Of a DNA stretch of 7,463 nucleotides, positions 1 through 4,715 are shown piece by piece (position 1 is the first letter of the stretch; each line of letters starts with the position of its first letter). Where the stretch lies: contig JAEZTD010000161.1 of the NCBI GenBank assembly GCA_023443705.1, forward strand, positions 1-7,463. The letters run 5' to 3'. The position numbers were made by a program, and so were the translations under genes. Source of the DNA: Bacillota bacterium (GTDB lineage Bacteria; Bacillota; Clostridia; Christensenellales; Aristaeellaceae). Under the pieces are notes generated by a model. That model had not been told where the DNA came from. It did not search any database and saw only the letters and a list, made by a program, of their open reading frames with translations.

Positions 1-10
1 ACTGAACGCA

Positions 11-51
11 AAAACAGGTCCCGTGAATCTCTGATTCACGGGACCTGTTTT
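11..51 (-). terminator. Strong, probably bidirectional intrinsic terminator
   Basis: The arms 11-29 and 33-51 are perfect reverse complements of 19 bp enclosing a 3-nt loop (TCT at 30-32). Read on the minus strand, the stem ends in TTTTT and then GCG. On the plus strand the stem ends in TTTT-CG-TTTT. It lies 232 bp past the stop of the last transporter permease and is the first strong terminator after it, so it probably ends the ABC operon transcript. It could also stop a convergent gene lying left of the window. Confidence 0.85.
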
Positions 52-121
52 CGTTTTGGCAAACGTTGATGCGCCTTTCGATGCGCTCTTTGGCTGCGTT
101 ATACCCGTTCCGCTTCAATCG

Positions 122-184
122 TTCCCGGCGGCGTGTACGCCGGGAATGGCAATCCGCCGCCAGTGCGCACACCGGTGGCGGATT
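122..184 (-). repeat. Two-hairpin intergenic repeat, copy A
   Basis: Two adjacent stem-loops are separated by 4 nt. The first (122-146) pairs TTCCCGGCG with CGCCGGGAA around a 7-nt loop. The second (151-184) is a 34-nt near-perfect hairpin: 11 pairs including one G-T wobble, one A-C mismatch, 3 more pairs, and a CGCA loop. A diverged copy with the same order, the same 4-nt spacing and the same 34-nt length for the second hairpin lies at 2160-2220. The element sits in the untranslated tail of the transporter operon. It has no open reading frame of its own that I would support. Whether it acts as DNA or RNA, and on which strand, is not known. The strand given is that of the surrounding operon. 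Confidence 0.8.
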
Positions 185-252
185 CAATACCTTCGGTCAG
201 TGCGCCGCCCGAAAATTCCAGAGGATTTCAGGCGCACGCAGGCTCTTTTTAC

Positions 253-283
253 GCGCTGAAAGGCGCGCGGCGGATTTCAGCGC
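253..283 (-). other. Stem-loop directly after the permease stop codon
   Basis: GCGCTGAAA at 253-261 is the exact reverse complement of TTTCAGCGC at 275-283, giving a 9-bp stem and a 13-nt GC-rich loop. It abuts the stop codon of the upstream permease with no spacer. No T-run follows on the minus strand (GTAAAAAG instead), so it is not an ordinary intrinsic terminator. A role in protecting the 3' end of the mRNA is possible but is inference. Confidence 0.6.
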
Positions 284-1192
284 CTACTTGATCGACCCCT
301 CCACCATACCCTTGATGATGTACTTCTGGGCGAACAGGAACAGGATGATGATCGGCAGCATGGCCAGCATCGCGCTGGTCAGGATCAGGTCCCACTGCTT
401 CAGGTACGAGCCGACGAAGGCCGTGACCGCCAGCGGGATGGTCTGCACCGAGCCGTTTGAGCCGAGCACGAGGAGCGGCAAGAGGTAGTCGTTCCAGATC
501 CAGATGCCGTTCAGGATCAGGACCGTCACCGCCACCGGCTGGAGCAGCGGCAGCACGATGCGGAAGAAGGTGGCGGCCTGGCCGCAGCCGTCGATGGTGG
601 CGGCTTCCTCGAGTTCCAGCGGCACGCCCTTGATGAAGCCGTGCAGGATGAAGATGGACATCGAGCAGCCAAAGCCCAGGTACGCGAACGCGATGCCGTG
701 ATAGGTGCCCAGAAGCGGAACCCCGACGGCGGTGCCGAGGATCCTCAGCCACCGAACCAGCGGGAACATGACCACCTGGAAGGGGATGACCATCGCCGCG
801 ACGAAGGCGAGGAACATAACCGTGGACCAGCGGGTCTTGTTGCGCACCAACACCCAGGCGCACATGGACGAGAACAGGAGGATCACCGCCAGAGAGACCG
901 CGGTGATGATGACCGAATCGATGAACGCGCCGAGGTAGTCGGTGGTGGGGTTGTTGAAGATGGTGACGATGTTCGTGAACATCTGGCCCCAGTTCTCCGG
1001 CAGCGCCACAGCGCTGTAAATGATCTCCTTCGCGGTTTTTCCCGCGTTCACCACCACGATCCAGAAGGGCACCATGAACAGGAGGAAGAGGACGACGCCC
1101 GTGACCTCGGCGGCGATCCTGCCGACGCCGCGCGAGGAACCCCGCTTCGTGCCGACCGCTTCGAGGGAGAGCGGGTTCTGCTTCATGGACAT
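284..1192 (-). CDS. Carbohydrate ABC transporter permease, MalG type
   Basis: This is the second membrane subunit of a sugar-uptake ABC transporter (binding-protein-dependent permease family, MalG/UgpE-like), 302 aa. Hydrophobic membrane segments lie near residues 30-50, 88-112, 125-145, 162-185, 218-240 and 272-290. The cytoplasmic EAA loop that docks with the ATPase is clear at about 195-215: it begins EEAATIDG and ends RIVLP, matching the family pattern EAA...G...I.LP. The ATG at 1192 is chosen because AAGGAGG (1203-1209) lies 10 nt upstream. That site is inside the last codons of the preceding permease gene, and the two genes overlap by one base (TAATG), which points to coupled translation. 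The substrate cannot be read from the sequence. No ATP-binding subunit is encoded in the window, so a shared MsmK/UgpC-like ATPase is expected elsewhere. Confidence 0.93.
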   Translation of the reverse strand: MSMKQNPLSLEAVGTKRGSSRGVGRIAAEVTGVVLFLLFMVPFWIVVVNAGKTAKEIIYSAVALPENWGQMFTNIVTIFNNPTTDYLGAFIDSVIITAVSLAVILLFSSMCAWVLVRNKTRWSTVMFLAFVAAMVIPFQVVMFPLVRWLRILGTAVGVPLLGTYHGIAFAYLGFGCSMSIFILHGFIKGVPLELEEAATIDGCGQAATFFRIVLPLLQPVAVTVLILNGIWIWNDYLLPLLVLGSNGSVQTIPLAVTAFVGSYLKQWDLILTSAMLAMLPIIILFLFAQKYIIKGMVEGSIK

Positions 1193-2076
1193 TACATCTC
1201 CACCTCCTTGCGCTTGTTGAAGTAGACCTGCACCAGCGAGAAGACCACCAGCACCAGGAAGAACACAACCGACTTGGCCTGGGCCTCGGCCATCTTGTTG
1301 GCGCCGTTGGCGGTGACGTAGATGTCCATCGCGAGCAGTTGGCTGGCCTTGACCACGCCGCCCGAGAAGAAGGTGCTGGGGCCGCCGTTGGTCAGCGTGA
1401 AGTTCATATCAAACTGCTTGAAGGAGTTGGTCAGCGTCAGGAACAGCGAGATCGTGAAGGCGTTGGCCATCATCGGGATCAGGATGCGGCGCATGCGGGT
1501 GAAGTAGCCCGCGCCGTCCACCGAGGCGGCCTCCATGATGCTGGACGGCACCGACTGGATCGACGCCACGTAGATCATCATGATGTAGCCGGCGTACTGC
1601 CATGTGTTGACGAAGCTCATCGCCCAGATCACCGTGTCGGTGCGGGCGATCAGCGACTTGGACAGAAACGGGATCGCATCCCCAGCCATCAGGAACACGT
1701 TGTTGAACAGGAACTGCCAGATGTAGCCCAGCACGATGCCGCCGATCAGGTTGGGCACGAAGAAGCCCGCGCGGTAGAGGTTTCGAAGCCGCGCCGGCCC
1801 GGTGACCAGGAGCGACAGGAAGAAGCTGACCACGTTGACCAGCACCACGTTGATGGCGGTGTAGACGACCGTGATCATGAATGAATAAAGAAACTGGGGC
1901 TGATGGAACATGCCCCGGAAGTTTTCAAAGCCAATAAAGGTGATGACCTCGCGCACGCCGTTCCAGTCGGTCATCGAATAGTAGATGCCCAGAAAGAACG
2001 GGCAGAGGATGACCATCACGAACGCAAACACGCAGGGGAACATGAATGCGAGGTCTACCCACAGTTTTCGTTTCAA
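1192..2076 (-). CDS. Carbohydrate ABC transporter permease, MalF type
   Basis: This is the first membrane subunit of the same transporter (MalF/UgpA-like sugar permease), 294 aa from the chosen start. The N-terminus KRKLWVDLAFMFP leads into the first membrane helix, followed by the family-typical YYSMTDWNG near residues 32-40. More hydrophobic segments lie near 65-90, 105-130, 150-172, 200-218 and 268-286. The EAA loop is at about 181-201 (MEAASVDG...RILIP). The frame is open up to an ATG at 2223, but that extension would translate the two-hairpin repeat and is rich in Arg, Thr and Gly with no resemblance to the family. I therefore place the start at TTG 2076, which has AAAAGGGGG (2085-2093) 8 nt upstream. 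An ATG at 2043 is possible but lacks a ribosome site and would cut into the first helix. It overlaps the next permease gene by one base. Confidence 0.88.
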   Translation of the reverse strand: MKRKLWVDLAFMFPCVFAFVMVILCPFFLGIYYSMTDWNGVREVITFIGFENFRGMFHQPQFLYSFMITVVYTAINVVLVNVVSFFLSLLVTGPARLRNLYRAGFFVPNLIGGIVLGYIWQFLFNNVFLMAGDAIPFLSKSLIARTDTVIWAMSFVNTWQYAGYIMMIYVASIQSVPSSIMEAASVDGAGYFTRMRRILIPMMANAFTISLFLTLTNSFKQFDMNFTLTNGGPSTFFSGGVVKASQLLAMDIYVTANGANKMAEAQAKSVVFFLVLVVFSLVQVYFNKRKEVEM

Positions 2077-2084
2077 GGCGAGCG

Positions 2085-2093
2085 CCCCCTTTT
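2085..2093 (-). promoter_or_regulatory. Ribosome binding site that sets the MalF-type permease start
   Basis: AAAAGGGGG on the minus strand lies 8 nt before the TTG at 2076. It is G-rich rather than the AAGGAGG seen elsewhere in the window, and together with a TTG start it predicts weaker translation than for the binding protein. A 6-bp stem (CCGGGC 2098-2103 with GCCCGG 2107-2112, loop of 3) begins only 4 nt upstream of it and could affect ribosome access. Confidence 0.6.
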
Positions 2094-2159
2094 CAGCCCG
2101 GGCTGCGCCCGGCCTTATGCGATACGGATGGGAACCGGCAGTTTGTGGAGCTCCGGTCG

Positions 2160-2220
2160 TTCCCGTCGCAGTGCGCCGGGAACGATTTTCTGCCATCAGT
2201 ACGCATACTGGTGGCAGAAA
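2160..2220 (-). repeat. Two-hairpin intergenic repeat, copy B
   Basis: This is the second copy of the element at 122-184. Hairpin one (2160-2182) keeps the closing arms TTCCCG and CGGGAA with a shortened, changed interior. After 4 nt, hairpin two (2187-2220, 34 nt) forms 15 continuous pairs, one of them a wobble, around the same CGCA loop. Compared with copy A, four pairs are changed on both sides with pairing kept. It lies in the 221-bp gap between the binding-protein gene and the first permease gene, inside the operon, so it would be transcribed. Confidence 0.8.
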
Positions 2221-2256
2221 CATTGCAGTGGATTGGCAACCCGACTCAACGGGGGT

Positions 2257-2278
2257 TCCGGGGGCCGAAGCCCCCGGA
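2257..2278 (-). other. GC-rich hairpin with UUCG tetraloop after the binding-protein gene
   Basis: TCCGGGGGC (2257-2265) pairs with GCCCCCGGA (2270-2278), 9 bp. On the minus-strand RNA the loop reads C(UUCG)G, a known extra-stable tetraloop. It begins 19 nt after the binding-protein stop codon. No U-run follows (AACCCCC instead), so full termination is unlikely. A 3'-end block against exonucleases, or partial termination giving more binding protein than permease, is the likely role by analogy with other sugar transporter operons. Confidence 0.7.
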
Positions 2279-2297
2279 TAAAGGCAGCCGAGATGTC

Positions 2298-3566
2298 TTA
2301 CATGGAGGGGATGGTCTTGATGGCGTCGGTCAGGTACTGAGCGAGCGCCGCGGCGTCGGAATGATCCTGCGCGAACAGGTCGAAGATCGGGCCCAGAACG
2401 TTCTGGCCGGTGCCGTCCGGCATGGAGCCGAAGCGCCAGTTGAAGTTGCCGCCCTTTGCGCTGGCTTCCACCAGCGCGGCGGAGAACTGGCCGGTGGGCT
2501 TGAGCGAGACGGACTTGAACGCGGGCACCATGCCGGCCTGGTTGACCATGTAGTCGGCTCCCTCGGCGGTGGTGGCCATGTAGTCCAGGAAGTCCTTCGC
2601 GGCCTTCTGCTCGGCCTCGGGGGCGCCGCTGTTCAGGCAGTACCAGCTGGGCGCGGCCATGTAAAGGCCGGTCAGCTCCTGCTTGTCGGTGAAGCAGTGG
2701 GAGATGTAGCCCATCTTGAAGGTGACGCCGAGCTGTTTCATGTTCGGATCCACCCAGTTGCCCTGGTGCAGGAACGCGGCCTTGCCCTGGGCGAACGCGG
2801 AAACCTGGGCGTCGTAGTTGCCGTTGGTCAGGTTGTTCTGGTCGGCGAAGTCGAACAGAAGCTTCACGTAGTTGCAGTAGTCGGCGAGACGCTCGGCGTC
2901 CACTTCGCCCTTGAGCAGCTTGTCCAGCACGGAAGTGTCGTCATAGGCGAGACCGCCGGCCAGGTAGGCGTTGAAGTTGTGGTTGCCGGTGACCCACCAC
3001 ATGCCGCCCGCAATGGAGGTGGCCATGGAGACTACGGAGTCGAGGCCCAGGTCGGCCTTCATGCCGTCGATCTTCTCAAAGGCGGCCTTCACGGCGGAGT
3101 AGGTGGTCAGCGTGGCGGGGTCGATGCCGGCCTTCTCAAGGATCTCGGCGTTGTAGCCCAGGCCGAAGCCTTCGACGGCCACCGGGAAGCCGACGACCTT
3201 GCCGTCGTCGCCGATGAAGGCGAAGTCGGTGTCCTTCACCCAGGCGCAGTCGGACATATCGCTCATGTTGTCCTTCCACAGGTCGTAGCCGCCCTTGCCC
3301 TCGATGTTGTACAGGGTAGGCATCTGGCCAGCCTGCAGCTTGGCCTTCAGCGCGGCGCCGTAGTCCGCGCCGCCACCAAACGTCTCGATCTTGACGGTGA
3401 CGCCCGGCGTGGCTTCGGAGTACGCGGCGGCAAACGCCTGCAGCGCCGAATCGATCTCAACCTTGAGCTGGAACATGGTGACGGTCACTTCCTGCTCCGC
3501 GTTCGCAACCGGGATCATGCCCAGCGCGAGCAGAAGCGTAAGGGCCAGCGCGACGATTTTCTTCAT
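2298..3566 (-). CDS. Extracellular sugar-binding protein of an ABC transporter
   Basis: This is a family 1 extracellular solute-binding protein (UgpB/MalE-like), 422 aa, the usual length. It binds a sugar outside the membrane and delivers it to the two permeases encoded downstream. Residues 1-23 form a signal peptide: MKK, a Leu/Ala core, then ANA before Glu24, a good signal peptidase I site. There is no lipobox cysteine, so it is predicted to be secreted or periplasmic rather than a lipoprotein. The mature part shows family traits: the N-terminal lobe beginning EVTVTMFQLK, VVGFPVAVEGFGLGYN near 125-140, and a hinge/C-lobe with FAQGKAAFLHQGNW and DFLDYMATTAEGADYM. The start is firm: AAGGAGG (3574-3580) lies 7 nt upstream of ATG 3566. 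It is first in its operon, behind a strong promoter. The exact sugar is not recognisable; trapped aromatic residues (MWWVTGN) fit an oligosaccharide. Confidence 0.93.
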   Translation of the reverse strand: MKKIVALALTLLLALGMIPVANAEQEVTVTMFQLKVEIDSALQAFAAAYSEATPGVTVKIETFGGGADYGAALKAKLQAGQMPTLYNIEGKGGYDLWKDNMSDMSDCAWVKDTDFAFIGDDGKVVGFPVAVEGFGLGYNAEILEKAGIDPATLTTYSAVKAAFEKIDGMKADLGLDSVVSMATSIAGGMWWVTGNHNFNAYLAGGLAYDDTSVLDKLLKGEVDAERLADYCNYVKLLFDFADQNNLTNGNYDAQVSAFAQGKAAFLHQGNWVDPNMKQLGVTFKMGYISHCFTDKQELTGLYMAAPSWYCLNSGAPEAEQKAAKDFLDYMATTAEGADYMVNQAGMVPAFKSVSLKPTGQFSAALVEASAKGGNFNWRFGSMPDGTGQNVLGPIFDLFAQDHSDAAALAQYLTDAIKTIPSM

Positions 3567-3607
3567 GGGTCAGCCTCCTTGCAATTCGTGTTTTATCACA
3601 CACACCA

Positions 3608-3636
3608 AATATACGCGCTCTATCCGGCTTTGTCAA
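3608..3636 (-). promoter_or_regulatory. Sigma-A promoter of the ABC transporter operon
   Basis: On the minus strand TTGACA (3631-3636) is followed by a 17-nt spacer and TATATT (3608-3613). The predicted start is near 3601, leaving a leader of about 35 nt before the binding-protein ATG. The -35 box is a perfect match and the -10 box differs by one base, so basal activity should be high. That fits a promoter controlled by repression (see the inverted repeat that covers the -35 box). Confidence 0.85.
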
Positions 3637-3643
3637 GCCGGAT
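3622..3643 (-). promoter_or_regulatory. Inverted repeat over the -35 box, candidate operator
   Basis: ATCCGGCTT at 3622-3630 and AAGCCGGAT at 3635-3643 are perfect 9-bp arms with a 4-bp spacer. The -35 hexamer occupies the spacer and the first two bases of the right arm. A dimeric repressor bound here would block RNA polymerase. No regulator gene is present in the window. Confidence 0.55.
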
Positions 3644-3654
3644 GTTTACAAACA
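3643..3654. promoter_or_regulatory. Palindrome TGTTTACAAACA upstream of the -35 box
   Basis: This is a perfect 12-bp palindrome just upstream of the -35 box, sharing one base with the larger inverted repeat. Its position suits a transcription factor site, either activator or repressor. Short palindromes in AT-rich sequence arise by chance, so support is modest. Confidence 0.35.
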
Positions 3655-3669
3655 GGTCTGTATGCTTGC

Positions 3670-3683
3670 TGAAAACGTTACCG
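3670..3683. promoter_or_regulatory. Catabolite-repression (cre)-like or LacI-family site
   Basis: TGAAAACGTTACCG matches 12 of the 14 positions of the general cre pattern TGWAANCGNTNWCA, including the central CG. The mismatches are both in the right half. It sits about 35 bp upstream of the -35 box of a sugar transporter operon, where CcpA or a LacI-type regulator would be expected. The match is imperfect and unproven. Confidence 0.4.
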
Positions 3684-3746
3684 AAATGGGCAAAATATGC
3701 ATAGATTTTCAGACCAAAACGCTATAATCTTCAAAAATTAACAATT

Positions 3747-3772
3747 AAAAAACGCGCCCGGAAGGGGCGCGT
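3747..3772 (-). terminator. Intrinsic terminator of the greA-lysS-membrane protein unit
   Basis: ACGCGCCC (3752-3759) pairs with GGGCGCGT (3765-3772), 8 bp with a 5-nt loop. On the minus strand the stem is followed at once by TTTTT and then AATTG. It lies 25 bp after the stop of the membrane-protein gene and upstream of the transporter promoter, so it separates the two transcription units. Confidence 0.88.
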
Positions 3773-3797
3773 GTGTGATGAAAACGGTGAATCGCCC

Positions 3798-4649
3798 TCA
3801 GGGGGCGGGCGCTTCCGGCGCGGGGGTTGAAGCCTCAGGCGCGGGGGTCAAAGCCTCCTCGGCTGCTGCTGCGGCCTCCGGCGCCGGGGTTTCGGCTGCT
3901 TCAGGTGAAGCCAGGAGATCGTCCGGCGTCGTGGCCGCGGCGTCCGCAGCCGCGAGGAGGTTCCGGGCGAAGTCGGAATCGGGCGTGGGGCCGGTGAGCT
4001 GGTCGATCATGGAGCGCAGCACCCGGGTGGCGGTGTCCGGGTTGACGCAGGCGGCGAAGACCACGGCGTACTTGTCCCGGTTGTCAAAGGCGATGTCGTC
4101 GCCCTGCATCTTGTTAAGGCCCGAGAGATCGACGGCGAAGACGCGTCTGACCGAGGTGGGGTTTCCTTCATCGTCCGCCTCGGGCAGCGTGACGGCCAGC
4201 GCCGCGGGCAGGACGCCGCTTTCCACATACGGCTCCAGCGGCAGCGCGCCGCCCTGGGCGACCAGATTCTCCAGCATCTCCCGGTTGACCACGTAGATGG
4301 CGGAGGAGCCTTCCGCCAGCATGACGGTGTACTTCTGCGCGCCGTAGATGTCGGTGGTGGCGTCGCCAGAGTAGGCGATGTTGAGGATGTTGACCTCCTC
4401 GAGGTTCTCATCCGTCGGCGATACGTCCTCCAGCGCCTTTTGCGCCACGGCCGTGAGCGCCTCATCGTCAAAGATGCTGTTGCCCACCAGCTGGATGTCC
4501 ACCCGGTGGTAGCGGTCGGGGCGGTATTCGGTCATCGTGTAGACCAGGTCCACGAGCAGAAATGCGAGTACCGCGATGCCGATGTAGATCCATTTGCCGT
4601 AGTGCAGGTGGTTTTTGATCCGATCTTTTGAACAGCGGGTGTCGGGCAT
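3798..4649 (-). CDS. Single-pass membrane protein with Pro/Ala/Glu tail, function unknown
   Basis: I do not recognise this protein by name. It has 283 aa from ATG 4649, preceded by AAGGAGG (4657-4663) at 7-nt spacing. An in-frame ATG at 4697 lies inside the upstream hairpin and has no ribosome site. Layout: a short basic cytoplasmic N-terminus (CSKDRIKNHLHYGKW), one membrane helix at about 20-38, an exported region at about 40-235, and a low-complexity tail from about 235 to the end holding three exact TPAPEA repeats (254-259, 268-273, 275-280). The exported part (AIYVVNREMLENLVAQGGALPLEPYV) resembles a weak solute-binding-protein lobe; this is an impression, not a match. The C-terminal tail could span the cell wall or act as a flexible linker. 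It lies 66 bp after lysS and may be partly co-transcribed with it, but nothing links it to tRNA charging. Confidence 0.8.
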   Translation of the reverse strand: MPDTRCSKDRIKNHLHYGKWIYIGIAVLAFLLVDLVYTMTEYRPDRYHRVDIQLVGNSIFDDEALTAVAQKALEDVSPTDENLEEVNILNIAYSGDATTDIYGAQKYTVMLAEGSSAIYVVNREMLENLVAQGGALPLEPYVESGVLPAALAVTLPEADDEGNPTSVRRVFAVDLSGLNKMQGDDIAFDNRDKYAVVFAACVNPDTATRVLRSMIDQLTGPTPDSDFARNLLAAADAAATTPDDLLASPEAAETPAPEAAAAAEEALTPAPEASTPAPEAPAP

Positions 4650-4683
4650 GGGACAGCCTCCTTGAAATTGTGTCACAAGAAGG

Positions 4684-4705
4684 GCGGCGGTGTTCAAACC
4701 GCCGC
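4684..4705 (-). terminator. Hairpin after lysS, weak or partial terminator
   Basis: GCGGCGGT (4684-4691) pairs perfectly with ACCGCCGC (4698-4705) around a 6-nt loop, 10 nt after the lysS stop. On the minus strand it is followed by CCTTCTTGTG, a poor U-run, so I expect attenuation rather than full termination. I found no convincing promoter between lysS and the next gene, so that gene probably depends on readthrough. Confidence 0.5.
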
Positions 4706-4715
4706 TATGTTGCGT

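Noticed and set aside
66..488. Plus-strand frame of 140 codons at the left end
   Set aside because: It crosses repeat copy A and runs antisense into the permease; Arg/Ser-rich, with no ribosome site.
249..1268. Minus-strand frame of 339 codons overlapping the MalG-type permease
   Set aside because: Arg/His/Gly-rich shadow in another frame of a well-supported permease; no ribosome site or family resemblance.
2046..3704. Long plus-strand open frame of 552 codons opposite the binding-protein gene
   Set aside because: It is antisense to a gene with a clear signal peptide, ribosome site, promoter and family motifs. Its openness follows from GC-rich third codon positions, and its translation is a Val/Gly/His-rich string with no recognisable domain.
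3723..3728. TATAAT on the plus strand, possible antisense promoter
   Set aside because: No -35 element at 16-18 bp (sequence there is CATAGA) and no extended -10; it also lies beside the terminator in AT-rich sequence.
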